Notes: generated from the sequence alone by a model not told the origin. Counted from the stretch's first letter, positions 8,485-18,502 are shown. The stretch: 37,245 bases of DNA from Devosia elaeis (GCF_001650025.1 NZ_LVVY01000066.1:1-37245); one strand, 5' to 3'. A program made the numbers and translations.

Positions 8485-9596
8485 ATGCCCATCACGGTTT
8501 CCCGATCCGGCGCCGCTTTCGGCTATGGGCCGGATGGGGCAATTTTCGAGATCGGGGACGATCTGCCCGAGGCCTATTGGGCCCATCCGGCCAATGCTTG
8601 GACGCCGCTGATCGCCTCGCGCATTCCCGGGCTGGAGGGCGTCCGGCTCAAATATGAGGGCAGCCACCTCAGCGGTTCGTTCAAGGACCGCATCATGGCC
8701 GCGACGCTCGGCGAATTGCTGGCGCGCCAGCCCGATTGTCCCGGCGTGGTGGTGCCGTCCAGCGGCAATGCGGCAGTTTCAGCCGCTGCCCTTTGCGCGG
8801 GCCGCAATCTGCCCATGGTTGCCATCGTTCCCTTGGCGGTGCCGGTCGAGCGGCTTGCGCCAGTGACCAGCCGGGGCGGCCTGGTCGTGCGTGCGGGGGA
8901 GGGGCCGAGCGAGGCCTATGCGCTGGCCGATCGGCTGGCCGACGATCTCGGCTTCTTCCGGCTCTATTCCACGTTCGCCTCGCCCTGGGCGGAATGGGGA
9001 TGCCGGTCGATCGGGCTGGAACTGGCCGGACAATCGGGATCGCCGATCAGCCAGATCGTGGCCCCAGTCAGCGCCGGTCCGGTACTGGTCGGGCTTGCCA
9101 ACGGGCTCGCACAGGCTGGCCTCGACTCGCCTAGGCTCATCGCTGTGCAGGCTGCCGGTTGCGCGCCGATCGCCCGGGCCTTCGCAGCGGGCGATGACCG
9201 GGTTGCACCCTGGCTCGGCGCTGTCGACACCAAGGCTGCCGCCATTGCCGACCGGCTGGTCAACTACCCGCAGGACGGCACCAGGGTTCTCGAAATGGTG
9301 CGCGCCAGCCATGGCATCGGGTTGATGCGGTCAGCGATGCCGAGCTTGCGGCGGCGCGCGCCGCGCTCCTGCGGCACGATGGCCTCGACGCCGAGTTTTC
9401 GGCCTGTGCCGGGGTCGCCCTTCTGATGCGCGAAAAGGGCGCGGCGCAGGCGGGCACGGTTTGCGTGATAACAGCGTCCGGCTTCAAGCATACTTTTGCC
9501 GGTGATGCGCCGCAGAATGGGGCCGGCTCGGATCTGGCCGTCAAGGTCGAGCAATTTCTCGGCCGCGCCGCGCCCGGCGCGCTGCTTCTGCGCTGA
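8485..9596 (+). pseudogene. Frameshifted PLP fold-type II enzyme (threonine synthase-like)
   Basis: The frame starting at 8485, behind GAGGAGAG, encodes a threonine synthase/dehydratase-like PLP enzyme. SGSFKDR holds the Schiff-base lysine (K67), SSGNAAVS is the phosphate-contacting loop, and APVSAGPVLVG follows. Family-like sequence ends at about 9320, and the frame then runs through Arg/Pro-rich nonsense to a stop at 9426. The -1 frame continues from 9324 as DAVSDAELAAARAALL and onward to ITASGFKHTFAG and a stop at 9594-9596. Adding one G to the run at 9319-9321 joins the two parts as I-G-V-D-A-V and gives 370 aa. This is either a recent mutation or a sequencing error. Confidence 0.85.
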
Positions 9597-9673
9597 CCTT
9601 CCTATCCCGTCCGGCCGCCTGCCTGGACTGTTCTGGCTCGGCCCTGATCATCCAGGGGCTTGTGATCGGCCTC

Positions 9674-10306
9674 TTAGGCTAGGTGGTCGCCGCTCGCCGC
9701 GGGCGGAGTCGTCTTTACCGGCTCCGCCTCGGGGGCATATTTGTTGAGTAGCGGAAGCTGGGTCATCGAGAAGGCGATGGTCAGCGGCATGATGCCCCAG
9801 ACCTTGAAGGCGACCCAGAAATCGGTCGAGAAATTGCGCCAGACCACCTCGTTGATCACGGCCAGGACCACGAAGAACAGGCCCCAATTCAGCGTCAGCT
9901 TCCACCAGCCCTCGGGGCGCAGCCTGTAGACATCGCCGAAGACATATTTGAGCAGCGATTGCCCGAAGGCCAGTCCGCCCAGCAGGATCGAGGCGAACAT
10001 CACATTGGTGATGGTGGGCTTCATCTTGATGAAGGTGTCGTCCTGCAGCCAGAGCGTCAGCCCGCCGAAGACCAGGACCACGACGCCGGTGACCAGCGGC
10101 ATGACCGCGACCTTCTTGAGGATCAGCCAGCTCAACAGCAGGGAAACGGTCATGGCGACCATAAACCAGGCGGTGGCGACGAAAATATCGGCGCGGCCAT
10201 TCATGATGAAGAAGATGACCAGAGGGCCCAGCTCGAGGGCCAGCTTGGTGATCTGCGGACGCAATTCGTCCCAATTGACTTCCGGTTCGGCGGTCTTGTC
10301 GGTCAT
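9674..10306 (-). CDS. yciB: Inner-membrane septation protein A family (YciB)
   Basis: The 210-aa protein has about five or six membrane helices, with [13 protein letters not shown], a lysine-bearing [14 protein letters not shown] loop, the [15 protein letters not shown] segment and [19 protein letters not shown], all typical of YciB/IspZ. In other bacteria the family affects septation and envelope integrity. The hydrophilic first 20 residues are followed directly by the family core. The ATG at 10306 was chosen because the upstream extension of the frame is low-complexity and unlike the family. It is last in the minus-strand series dapF-mtaB-ftsY-yciB, 112 bases after ftsY. Confidence 0.93.
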   Translation of the reverse strand: MTDKTAEPEVNWDELRPQITKLALELGPLVIFFIMNGRADIFVATAWFMVAMTVSLLLSWLILKKVAVMPLVTGVVVLVFGGLTLWLQDDTFIKMKPTITNVMFASILLGGLAFGQSLLKYVFGDVYRLRPEGWWKLTLNWGLFFVVLAVINEVVWRNFSTDFWVAFKVWGIMPLTIAFSMTQLPLLNKYAPEAEPVKTTPPAASGDHLA

Positions 10307-10418
10307 CGTTCTTTCCGTGGCATTGCAGCCAATGTGAGGGCATGCAGCCCCCGATGCAAGCCGATAGGCGGCAAGAGTGGTGAATTTGCGACGGCCGGCC
10401 GATCGCCCGCGGGACGGC

Positions 10419-11612
10419 TCAAAGCCCGGCAATCGCCTGGGCAAAGTCTTTCGCCTCGAAGGGTTCGAGATCCTCGACCCCCTCGCCCACGCCGATGAAA
10501 TGCACCGGCAGGCCGAATTTTCTGGCAATGGCGACCAGGATGCCGCCCCGGGCCGTGCCGTCCAGCTTGGTCATGACCAGGCCGGTGACGCCGGCGCGCT
10601 GGCCGAAAATCTCCACCTGCTTCAGCGCGTTCTGGCCGGTGGTGGCGTCGAGCGTCAGCAGGGTGGCGTGGGGGGCCTCGGGATCGACCTTCCTGATGAC
10701 GCGGATGACCTTTTCCAGCTCGTTCATCAGTTCATCGCGATTCTGCAGGCGCCCGGCCGTGTCGATGATGAGAACGTCCCGGCCTTCCGCCCTGGCCTGG
10801 GTGACCGCGTCGAAAGCCAGGCCCGAGGCGTCGGCGCCCGCCGGCCGGGCAATGACCGGGGCACCGGTGCGCTGGCCCCAGACCTGCAATTGCTCGATGG
10901 CGGCGGCGCGGAAGGTGTCGCCGGCCGCCAGCATGACCGAACGGCCCTCGCGGGCGAATTTCTGCGCCAGCTTGCCGATGGTCGTGGTCTTGCCCGAGCC
11001 GTTGACGCCGATCATCAGGATCACGAAGGGCTTCTTCGCCGCATCGATGGCGAGCGGCCGCGCCACCGGGCCCAATACCTTTTCCACTTCGGCGGCGAGC
11101 ACGGCGCGGACATCTTCGCCCGAGACGTCCTTGTCGAAGCGGTCGCGGCGCAGGGTCTCGGTGATGGCCATGGCCGTGTCGAGGCCCAGATCGGCCTGGA
11201 CCAGCACGTCCTCGAGCTCGTCGAGGGTCGCCGCATCCAGCTTGCGCCTGGTGAAGACGGCGGTGATCGAATTGGTGAGATTGTCCGAGCTGCGCCTGAG
11301 GCCGCCCGCCAGCCGCGCGAACCAGTTCCGGGGCTGGGCCGGCTCGGCAGAAGCGGGGATCGGGGCGGTGAATTGATCCTCGATGCTCTCGATATAATCG
11401 GGCGTGGTCTCGGGCGGGCCGGGCGGCGGCGGATGATCGGGCGGCGCCAGTGGCGCGGGCGCCGGTTCCGGCTCCGGCACGGGCGGTATGGTCTCGGGCA
11501 CGGGCGGGGTGGGCTCGACGGGCGTTTCCGGCCGCGTCTCGGGTGGGGCCGGGCTGGGCGCCGGCGGGGTGCCGAAGAGACGCTGGAAGAAGCCGGGTTT
11601 TTTCTCGCTCAT
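10419..11612 (-). CDS. ftsY: Signal recognition particle receptor FtsY
   Basis: FtsY (397 aa) docks SRP-ribosome complexes at the membrane. A short amphipathic N-terminus ([11 protein letters not shown]) could bind lipid. Residues 15-76 are an extreme Pro/Glu-rich linker in place of the acidic A domain. The N domain spans about 95-185. The G domain has [10 protein letters not shown] (K208), [24 protein letters not shown] and the C-terminal [12 protein letters not shown]. The partner Ffh is encoded at 16916-18502. The start at 11612 is the first Met with the family N-terminus. The gene follows mtaB after 38 bases and is probably co-transcribed. Confidence 0.97.
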   Translation of the reverse strand: MSEKKPGFFQRLFGTPPAPSPAPPETRPETPVEPTPPVPETIPPVPEPEPAPAPLAPPDHPPPPGPPETTPDYIESIEDQFTAPIPASAEPAQPRNWFARLAGGLRRSSDNLTNSITAVFTRRKLDAATLDELEDVLVQADLGLDTAMAITETLRRDRFDKDVSGEDVRAVLAAEVEKVLGPVARPLAIDAAKKPFVILMIGVNGSGKTTTIGKLAQKFAREGRSVMLAAGDTFRAAAIEQLQVWGQRTGAPVIARPAGADASGLAFDAVTQARAEGRDVLIIDTAGRLQNRDELMNELEKVIRVIRKVDPEAPHATLLTLDATTGQNALKQVEIFGQRAGVTGLVMTKLDGTARGGILVAIARKFGLPVHFIGVGEGVEDLEPFEAKDFAQAIAGL

Positions 11613-11650
11613 TACCTGTCTTTCGCTCGCTGTGGCCCGATATGCGCGCG

Positions 11651-12913
11651 CTATGCCGCGGCGCGCAGAGCTTCGCCGATCAGCCCGTCTTCGCCAAGCC
11701 CGGTGACGCGCACGCCGACCAATTCGCCGGCCGTCGTTCCCGGAACGTGCACGGGCACGAATTGTTCGGTGCGGCCCAGGCCGCTGCGCTCGATCAGGAC
11801 GTTTTCGGTGCCGCCCAGACGGGTGCGGCACAGGGCGGCGAACTGCTTTTCACCCTCGGCGCGCAGCAACGCGGCGCGCTGGCGGGCAATGGCCTTGCCT
11901 ACTTGCGGCATGCGCGCGGCCGGGGTGCCGGGACGGGACGAATAGGGGAAGGCGTGAATATAGGTAAGGCCGGCTTCGCCGATGAAGCGCCGCGAATTTT
12001 CGAACATCGCTTCGGTCTCGGTGGGAAAGCCGGCGATGATATCGGCGCCGAACACCATGTCTGGGCGCAATGTGCGCAGCTTTTCGACCACGGCCAGGGC
12101 GTCGTCGCGCAGATGGCGACGCTTCATGCGCTTGAGGATGAGGTCGTCGCCCGATTGCAGGGAGAGGTGCAGGTGCGGCATCAGGCGCGGATCGGTGACC
12201 GCCTCGTACAGCGCGGGATCGGCCTCGATGGAATCGATGGAGGAAATGCGCAGGCGCGGCAGGTCCGGCACGTGGCGGAGAATGGATTGGGTCAGCTTGC
12301 CCAGGGTCGGCGTGCCGGGCAGGTCGGGACCATAGGAGGTGATGTCCACCCCAGTCAGCACGATTTCCGCATAGCCATTGGCGACGAGCTTCTTGATCTG
12401 CTCGACCACGAGCCCCATGGGCACCGAGCGGGAGGGGCCACGGCCATAGGGAATGATGCAGAAGGTGCAGCGATGGTCGCAGCCGTTCTGCACCTGAACG
12501 AAGGCGCGGGTGCGGCCATCCATGCCCTCGATGAGGTGCCCGGCCGTCTCGCGCACGCTCATGATGTCGTTAACCTGCACCTTGTCGTTGAGCGGCGTGC
12601 CGAAGATTATCGGATTGTAGCTCTCGGCCTTGAGCTTGTCGGCATTGCCGATGACGAGATCGACTTCCGCCATATCGCCGAAGGTGCGGGCCTCGGTCTG
12701 GGCGGCGCAGCCGGTGACGATGATGCGGGCCTCGGGATTGTCGCGGCGGGCCTTGCGCACGGCTTGCTTGGCCTGGCGCACGGCTTCGGCGGTGACGGCG
12801 CAGGTGTTGATGATGACGGCATTGTCGAGCCCGGCCTTTTCGGCCTCGGCCTTCATCACCTCGCCTTCATAAGCATTGAGGCGGCATCCGAAGGTGAGGG
12901 TTTCGACAGCCAT
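11651..12913 (-). CDS. mtaB: tRNA t6A37 methylthiotransferase MtaB
   Basis: The 420-aa radical-SAM enzyme converts t6A37 to ms2t6A in tRNA. The N-terminal UPF0004 domain carries the three cysteines of the auxiliary cluster (C10 in FGCRLNAYE, C38 in NTCAVT, C69 in TGCAAQ). The radical-SAM motif is C145-x3-C149-x2-C152 in GCDHRCTFCIIPYGRG, followed by LTGVDITSYG and LHLSLQSGDD. A TRAM-like C-terminal region follows. MtaB rather than MiaB is supported by the CRLNAYE opening and by its usual place beside dapF. Its ATG shares one base with the dapF stop (TGATG), so the genes are coupled. Confidence 0.95.
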   Translation of the reverse strand: MAVETLTFGCRLNAYEGEVMKAEAEKAGLDNAVIINTCAVTAEAVRQAKQAVRKARRDNPEARIIVTGCAAQTEARTFGDMAEVDLVIGNADKLKAESYNPIIFGTPLNDKVQVNDIMSVRETAGHLIEGMDGRTRAFVQVQNGCDHRCTFCIIPYGRGPSRSVPMGLVVEQIKKLVANGYAEIVLTGVDITSYGPDLPGTPTLGKLTQSILRHVPDLPRLRISSIDSIEADPALYEAVTDPRLMPHLHLSLQSGDDLILKRMKRRHLRDDALAVVEKLRTLRPDMVFGADIIAGFPTETEAMFENSRRFIGEAGLTYIHAFPYSSRPGTPAARMPQVGKAIARQRAALLRAEGEKQFAALCRTRLGGTENVLIERSGLGRTEQFVPVHVPGTTAGELVGVRVTGLGEDGLIGEALRAAA

Positions 12914-13785
12914 CAGGCGGCCTCGCTGCGCGTCCAGGCGCCGGTGACGGGATCGAGCCGGCCGCGCCATTCGAACTCGGCCGGGCCGGTCAGGGTCACG
13001 TGATCGTCCGCCCGCCATTCCACCACGAGATCGCCGCCCGGCACGGTGATCGTGGCCTTGCGGCCGGTGCGCCGGGTGCGGGCGCCATTGACCAGGGCGG
13101 CGCAGGCGGCGGTGCCGCAAGCCTGGGTCAGGCCGGCGCCGCGCTCCCAGGTGCGCAGGATGACGTGATCGGGCCGCACGACATTGGCGATGGAGATATT
13201 GGCGCGCTCGGGAAAGAGCGGGTGATTTTCGAGCAGCGGGCCGAAACGATCGAGCGCATAGGACCAGACATCGTCCTTGACCCAGAAGGTGACCTGGGGA
13301 TTGCCCATGGACATGGCCGAGGGGGAATGGAGCACCGGGGCGTCGATGGGGCCGATCTGCAATTCGATCTGGCGGGTATCGGCGAATTCCTCGTTGAGGG
13401 GAATATCGTACCAGGCGAATTTAGGCGTGCCCATATCGACGGTGATCAGGCCGTCCTCGGTTTCCTCGCCGAAAAGGATGCCGGCAATGGTCTCGAAGGT
13501 GAAACGCTGCCGGCCCTGCTCGGCGGTCAGCGCCTGGACGACGCAGCGCATGCCATTGCCGCAGGCCTGGGCCTGGCTGCCGTCGGAATTGAGAATTTCG
13601 ACATAATTGGCGGTGCCGGGCGTGCGCGGATCGTGCACGGCCATGATCTGGTCGAACCGGGTCTCGGAGCGGGCATTGATGGCGATGGCGGCCTGGGGCG
13701 TGACGCGCGCAGATGTGCCGCGCATGTCGGCCACGATGATCTGGTTGCCCAGCCCGTTCATCTTCAAAAAGGGGACGTCGCTCAA
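12913..13785 (-). CDS. dapF: Diaminopimelate epimerase
   Basis: The 290-aa cofactor-independent racemase interconverts LL- and meso-diaminopimelate for lysine and peptidoglycan synthesis. The two catalytic cysteines are visible, C75 in QACGNGMRC and C223 in QACGTAACA, with [12 protein letters not shown] at the start and SMGNPQ in the middle. Length is normal. It heads the minus-strand run dapF-mtaB-ftsY-yciB. It diverges from the cupin gene across 265 bases that contain an AT-rich patch near 13914-13939 but no gene I can support. Confidence 0.97.
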   Translation of the reverse strand: MSDVPFLKMNGLGNQIIVADMRGTSARVTPQAAIAINARSETRFDQIMAVHDPRTPGTANYVEILNSDGSQAQACGNGMRCVVQALTAEQGRQRFTFETIAGILFGEETEDGLITVDMGTPKFAWYDIPLNEEFADTRQIELQIGPIDAPVLHSPSAMSMGNPQVTFWVKDDVWSYALDRFGPLLENHPLFPERANISIANVVRPDHVILRTWERGAGLTQACGTAACAALVNGARTRRTGRKATITVPGGDLVVEWRADDHVTLTGPAEFEWRGRLDPVTGAWTRSEAA

Positions 13786-14050
13786 TGCTTGCTTCCCGGC
13801 AGACCTGCGCCGCCATGCGGCTTTGCCGCCCTATATGGCGGAACTGGGCCGCAATTGCCAGAGCGCGGCCGGCATGGGCGAGCCGCGCTCCGGGCAAGGC
13901 AGTCGCCATAGCGAAAATTTTCTTTTATTTTTAACTACTTGGCTTCGGGGCGATCTTAACCAGACCGAGAGCTTTGTCGTGCGTCCGGCGCCGGTTGGGA
14001 TAGATTGGCAAACGAAGAATGTCGTTCGTGTCCCCTTCGGAGTCCGATCC

Positions 14051-15010
14051 ATGAACATGCCGCTCCTGTCCAACCAGATCATCACCGATTGGCAGCCGCA
14101 TTATCCCAAGCTCTGGGGCAATCAATCCCTGCGCCTCAGCCACAGCCTCGCCGATTCCCCGCTCTTCACCGACGCGGCCCTGGCGGCGCTGATCGATCGC
14201 TCGCCGCGCGAGGCCTACCACGTCAATTATTCGCAGAAGACGCCCGGCAATCCGCCCAAGCGCCGCGAAGGCGAGATCAAGGACATTTCGGGCGCCGAAG
14301 TGCTCGAAGTGATCCGCAACGGCAATATCTGGGTCAACCTGACGGCGCCGGCCAAGACCGATCCTGCCTATGGGGACCTGCTGGACAGCCTCTATGCCGA
14401 GTTCGAGGAACGCGTGCCGGGGTTCAAGTCCTACAAGCGGAACCTGACTATTCTCATCTCCTCGCCCAATGTGTCGGTGAAATACCATTCCGACGTGCCG
14501 GGGCAGAGCCTGTGGCAGGTGCGCGGCACAAAGAAGGTCTATGTGTATCCCGCCCAGGCCCCGTTCATTTCCCAGCCGGCGCTGGAAAAGCTGATCCTGG
14601 GCCAGTTGCGCGAAACCGACATGCCCTTCGAGCCCTGGTTCGACGATTTCGCCCAGGTCTATGACCTGGAGGCGGGGCAGATGCTGCATTGGCCGCTCAA
14701 CGGGCCGCATCGCGTGGTCAATCACGGCATGCTCAATGTCAGCTTCACCACCGAGCACTGGACCGACGACCTGCGCAAGCATTACGCGGTCAATTACGCC
14801 AATGGCGTGCTGCGCGACAAGCTGGGTGCCAAAAAGCTCAGCCAGCAGGTGACCGGCCTCTCCTATATGGCCAAGCTCGGTCTGGCGGGAGCGGTGAAAT
14901 TCTCCCCGCTCAATCCGCAGAAGAAGAAAGTGTACAATGTCGACTTCCGGGTCGACCCCAGCGCGCCGGAAGGCGTGCGTGACATCGAGGCCTATGCGTT
15001 CGAAAAATGA
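14051..15010 (+). CDS. JmjC/cupin-like protein, probable Fe(II)/2-oxoglutarate oxygenase
   Basis: The 319-aa protein has a cupin-8/JmjC-type core. A histidine-x-aspartate pair lies in VKYHSDVPGQS (H146, D148) and the likely distal histidine in NGPHRVVNHG (H220). That fits the 2-His-1-carboxylate iron site of 2-oxoglutarate oxygenases. The substrate is unknown; related enzymes hydroxylate protein side chains or small molecules. The ATG at 14051 begins the first plausible domain sequence, although the frame is open further upstream through dapF antisense. It overlaps the GNAT gene by 4 bases (ATGA), so the two products probably work together. The block sits between dapF and ffh. A metal-free regulatory cupin is an alternative. 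Confidence 0.75.
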   Translation: MNMPLLSNQIITDWQPHYPKLWGNQSLRLSHSLADSPLFTDAALAALIDRSPREAYHVNYSQKTPGNPPKRREGEIKDISGAEVLEVIRNGNIWVNLTAPAKTDPAYGDLLDSLYAEFEERVPGFKSYKRNLTILISSPNVSVKYHSDVPGQSLWQVRGTKKVYVYPAQAPFISQPALEKLILGQLRETDMPFEPWFDDFAQVYDLEAGQMLHWPLNGPHRVVNHGMLNVSFTTEHWTDDLRKHYAVNYANGVLRDKLGAKKLSQQVTGLSYMAKLGLAGAVKFSPLNPQKKKVYNVDFRVDPSAPEGVRDIEAYAFEK

Positions 15011-16206
15011 TCGCTTCCGACGCCCCTGTTTTTGTCGACCGCCGCCGCGCCGCAAGCGCGGTGGCATCCGGCTTTACGCCGGTGGCCAGCGTGGTGCAGA
15101 GCCGGCAGGATGTCGAGGCCCTGGCCCAGCGCTGGCAGATGCTGGAAAACAGGAGCGTCGACACGACGCCGTTCCAGAGCCTGGCCTGGGTGCGCGCGGT
15201 CTACGATTTCGAGGCCGCGCGCGGCAATGAAGGTTTCGACCCGGTCCTGGCCGTGCTCGAAGACGGGCGGCGGCTGGTGGCCATATTGCCGCTGGAGCGC
15301 ATCGGCACGGCGGCGCGCCGCGCCCTGGTGCCGCTGGGCAATGGGTTCGGGCAATATGCCGACCTGCTGCTCGATCCGGGCATGGATGCGGGGGTGGCGG
15401 TGGCGCAATTGCTGCGCGCCGCGATCCAGGTGGCGCCGGCGGACGTGGTGAGCCTGCTCAAGGTCCGGGACGGATCGGGTCTGGCGCGGGGCCTGCCCAG
15501 GGGCCGGATCGAGACCGGCACCGAACTGGCCGCGCCCTATGTGGCGCTCGATGCCTTCCCCGATTTCGCCGCCTATTTCGCCACCATTCGTGCCAAGACG
15601 CGCAAGAACATGCGCAATGCCCGCAATCGGCTGGACCGAGAGGGCATGGTGGCCCACCAGGTGCTCGTGGAGCCGGCGGCGCAGCGCGAGCTGATCAAAC
15701 GGACCCTTCTGGGGCGTGCCGAGCGGCTGCGCGAACAGGGCCTGACCTCCCGGGCCTTCAGCGATGGCAGCTTCCCGGCTTTCTGCGAAAGCCTGGCGGG
15801 CCGTCCGGACATGGACTTGCTGGCCTTTTCGCTCACCCATGACGATCGACCCATTGCCGAGCAATGGGGCTTCGTGCAGGGCGGGCGCTATTATGCCTAT
15901 GTGGCGGCACGGGATTTCTCCAATTCCGACGAAAGCCCGGGCAAGCTGCATCTGGCCGAAGTGCTGCGGGCCTGTGCCGAGCAGGGCCTGGCGGGGTGCG
16001 ATCTGGGCGTGCCGGCCATGCCCTATAAACTGACCTTCGCCACGGGCAGCGTGCCGGTGCGCGATTTCGCCGTGCCGGTGACCTTCAGGGGCTGGGTCCT
16101 GACCCGGCTCTGGGACGTGCAATTGCGGCCGGCGATCAAGGCGGCGCTCCTGCGCATGCCGGCAGGGTTGCGCGTACCACTCATGCGGCTGGCCGGGCGG
16201 AGCTGA
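15007..16206 (+). CDS. GNAT-fold acyltransferase, BioF2/CelD-like
   Basis: The 399-aa protein resembles the BioF2-like/CelD group, in which two GNAT-like halves are joined as in FemX-type aminoacyl transferases. The first half includes TPFQSLAWVRAVYDFE and ILPLERIG. The second contains KTRKNMRNARNRL, DDRPIAEQWGF, the RYYAYVAARD strand and SPGKLHLAEVLRAC, the acetyl-CoA-binding side of the fold. Substrates in this group are mostly unknown; some members act in polysaccharide or lipid modification. Translational coupling to the cupin gene through a 4-base overlap suggests a two-step modification. No signal peptide or membrane segment is evident. Confidence 0.8.
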   Translation: MIASDAPVFVDRRRAASAVASGFTPVASVVQSRQDVEALAQRWQMLENRSVDTTPFQSLAWVRAVYDFEAARGNEGFDPVLAVLEDGRRLVAILPLERIGTAARRALVPLGNGFGQYADLLLDPGMDAGVAVAQLLRAAIQVAPADVVSLLKVRDGSGLARGLPRGRIETGTELAAPYVALDAFPDFAAYFATIRAKTRKNMRNARNRLDREGMVAHQVLVEPAAQRELIKRTLLGRAERLREQGLTSRAFSDGSFPAFCESLAGRPDMDLLAFSLTHDDRPIAEQWGFVQGGRYYAYVAARDFSNSDESPGKLHLAEVLRACAEQGLAGCDLGVPAMPYKLTFATGSVPVRDFAVPVTFRGWVLTRLWDVQLRPAIKAALLRMPAGLRVPLMRLAGRS

Positions 16207-16276
16207 TCGCCGCGGCGACAAGGGGCTGGAAGCCTGCTGACAGGATGTGACAAGGGGCGTGGGAAAGACTGAGCCC

Positions 16277-16714
16277 ATGGCCAATCCTGTCTCGCCCCGC
16301 ATTGCCCAATATCTCGCCGCGTTGCCATTGCGGCCGGACATGGCCGTGCTGGAAATCGGCTGCGGCCCGGGCGTGGCGGCGCGGGAAATCGCCCGCATGC
16401 TGACGACAGGCCATATCCTGGCCATCGACCGCTCGGCCAAGGCGATTGGTGCGGCAAAGGCCGGATCCGGGTCGGAACTGGATAGCGGCAGGCTGGAATT
16501 CCGCCAGGCGGCTGTCGAGGGTTTTGCGCTGGCGTCGGGCGAGGCGCGGTTCGACCTGGCTTTCGCCATGCGGGTCGGGGCGCTGGACGGGCGGCATCCT
16601 GAACTCGAACAGGCGGCCCTGGCGCGGCTCAAGGCGGCGCTGAAGCCGGAAGGATTGCTGTTCATCGACAACCGACCGCCGATCCGCGGTGACGCCATTG
16701 CCGGCTTTTCTTGA
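16277..16714 (+). CDS. Small class I SAM-dependent methyltransferase
   Basis: This 145-aa protein has motif I in VLEIGCGPGVAAREIA (about 24-39), a motif II acidic residue in ILAIDRS, and a motif IV-like DLAFAMRVG strand, then LKPEGLLFID. That is a compact Rossmann methyltransferase core with a short C-terminus. The substrate cannot be told. The ATG at 16277 has GGAAAG ten bases upstream and starts just before the core; an in-frame start at 16247 is possible. It lies 70 bases after the GNAT gene on the same strand and may form part of the same accessory block. Its stop overlaps a possible ffh promoter. Confidence 0.8.
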   Translation: MANPVSPRIAQYLAALPLRPDMAVLEIGCGPGVAAREIARMLTTGHILAIDRSAKAIGAAKAGSGSELDSGRLEFRQAAVEGFALASGEARFDLAFAMRVGALDGRHPELEQAALARLKAALKPEGLLFIDNRPPIRGDAIAGFS

Positions 16715-16739
16715 CTCCCTGCCGGCTTTGCTCTAGAGC
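16711..16739 (+). promoter_or_regulatory. Possible ffh promoter
   Basis: TTGACT (16711-16716) is followed after exactly 17 bases by TAGAGC (16734-16739), upstream of ffh. The -35 match is good and the -10 is weak (3 of 6). It overlaps the stop codon of the methyltransferase gene. The 200-base gap before ffh holds no gene, which fits a leader for an independently transcribed ffh-rpsP unit. Confidence 0.35.
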
Positions 16740-16915
16740 CAGCCCGTTCATCAGGCATTCGTTCCTGAACCGCCGACCGGGGCCCCGCAAGGGTTCACAC
16801 GATCCCGGAGGTCAACATCCGCCAGCGCGTTGCGCCCGCGGGTGGGTTTGGCGTTTTGTCCGATGCACCCTATCTCTCCGGAATTGTTTCCGGCAGACGA
16901 AGGATGGACCCGCTT

Positions 16916-18502
16916 ATGTTTGAGAGCCTTTCCGACCGGCTTGGCAAGATTTTCGATGGACTTCGCGGACGCGGCGCGCTCAACGCCGCCGATGTCGACG
17001 CGGCCATGCGCGAAATCCGCCGGGCCCTGATCGAGGCCGACGTCTCGCTCGAAGTGGTCCGCGCCTTTGTCGAGCAGGTGCGGGAACGCGCCGTGGGCGC
17101 CGAGGTCACCCGTTCGGTGACGCCGGGCCAGCAGGTGGTCAAGATCGTCAATGACGAGCTGGTCTCCGTGCTGGGCTCGGATGCCGTCACCATCGATCTC
17201 AATGCGCCGGCCCCCGTCACCCTCCTCATGGTGGGCCTGCAGGGCTCGGGCAAGACCACCACCACCGCCAAGATCGCCAAGCGCCTCAAAGACCGGCAGA
17301 AGAAGAAGGTGCTGCTGGCCTCGCTCGATACCCGCCGTCCGGCGGCGATGGAGCAGCTGCGCGTGCTGGGCGAGCAAGTGGGCGTTGATACGCTGCCGAT
17401 CGTTACCGCCGAAAATCCGGTCGAGATCGCCCGCCGCGCCGAGCGCGAGGGACGCCTGGGCGGCTATGACGTGCTCATTCTCGATACGGCCGGCCGCACC
17501 CATATCGATGAAGAATTGATGGCCGAAACCGTCGCCATCAAGGAGATCGCCCATCCGCATGAAATCCTGCTGGTCGTCGATGCGCTGACCGGCCAGGACG
17601 CGATCAATGTCGCCCGCTCCTTCGACGGGCGGCTGGACGTGACCGGCATCGTCATGACCCGCGTGGATGGCGACGGCCGCGGTGGCGCGGCCTTGTCCAT
17701 GCGCGCGGCCACCGGCAAGCCGATCAAGCTGATCGGCGTCGGTGAAAAGATGGATGCGCTGGAGGATTTCCATCCGTCCCGCATTGCCGACCGCATCCTG
17801 GGCATGGGCGACATCGTCAGCCTGGTGGAAAAGGCCGCCGAGCACGTCTCTGCCGAAGACGCCGCCAAAATGGCGAAAAAGCTCAAGAAGGGCGCGTTTG
17901 ACTTCGAGGATCTGCGCAGCCAATTGCTGCAGATGAAGAAGATGGGCGGCATGGGCGGGCTCATGGGCCTGCTGCCCGGCGCGGGCCAGCTCAAGAAGGC
18001 CATGGCCGGCGCCAATGTCGACGAGAAGGTGTTCGACCGGCAGGTCGCCATCATCAATTCCATGACCAAGAAAGAGCGCGCCAATCCCGACCTGCTCAAT
18101 GCCAGCCGCCGCAAGCGCATCGCCGCCGGCGCGGGCGTGGAAGTGAGCGAGATCAACAAGCTGGCCAAGCAGCACCGCCAGATGGCCGACATGATGAAGA
18201 AGGTCGGCAAGGGTGGCATGGGAGCGCTGGGCGGCATGTTCGGCGGCAAGATGGGCGGCATGCTCGGTGGCATGCCCGATCTGTCCAGGATGGACCCCAA
18301 GCAGCTCGAAGCCATGGCTCGCCAGGCCGGCATCGACCCCGAACAATTGAAGGGCCTGCCCGCTGCGGACCTTCCTCCGGCGCAGAAGGCGCTACCCAGC
18401 GACGTCAATGCGCTGCTCAAATCCTCCGGCGGACCGGCTCTGCCGGGTCTGGGCGGAGCGCCCCGTTTCCCCGGCCTGCCCGGCCTGGGCAAGAAGAAAT
18501 AA
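16916..18502 (+). CDS. ffh: Signal recognition particle protein Ffh
   Basis: Ffh (528 aa) binds 4.5S RNA and signal sequences and docks with FtsY. The N domain spans about 1-85. The G domain has GLQGSGKTTTTAK (about 107-119), DTRRPAAMEQL, DTAGRTHID, TRVDGDGRGG and GVGEKMDALEDF. The M domain begins near 300 and includes the methionine/glycine-rich finger loop KKMGGMGGLMGLLPG and the RNA-binding helix NPDLLNASRRKRIAAGAG. The tail beyond about 430 is an unusually long Gly/Met and then Pro/Leu-rich extension, roughly 70-80 residues more than a compact Ffh. ATG 16916 was preferred to the in-frame ATG at 16904 because the family starts MFESLSDRL; AGGATGG lies just upstream. Confidence 0.97.
   Translation: MFESLSDRLGKIFDGLRGRGALNAADVDAAMREIRRALIEADVSLEVVRAFVEQVRERAVGAEVTRSVTPGQQVVKIVNDELVSVLGSDAVTIDLNAPAPVTLLMVGLQGSGKTTTTAKIAKRLKDRQKKKVLLASLDTRRPAAMEQLRVLGEQVGVDTLPIVTAENPVEIARRAEREGRLGGYDVLILDTAGRTHIDEELMAETVAIKEIAHPHEILLVVDALTGQDAINVARSFDGRLDVTGIVMTRVDGDGRGGAALSMRAATGKPIKLIGVGEKMDALEDFHPSRIADRILGMGDIVSLVEKAAEHVSAEDAAKMAKKLKKGAFDFEDLRSQLLQMKKMGGMGGLMGLLPGAGQLKKAMAGANVDEKVFDRQVAIINSMTKKERANPDLLNASRRKRIAAGAGVEVSEINKLAKQHRQMADMMKKVGKGGMGALGGMFGGKMGGMLGGMPDLSRMDPKQLEAMARQAGIDPEQLKGLPAADLPPAQKALPSDVNALLKSSGGPALPGLGGAPRFPGLPGLGKKK

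Noticed and set aside
16751..18346. 531-aa minus-strand open frame opposite ffh
   Set aside because: Composition is His/Ala/Gly-rich and it is wholly antisense to a certain ffh gene.
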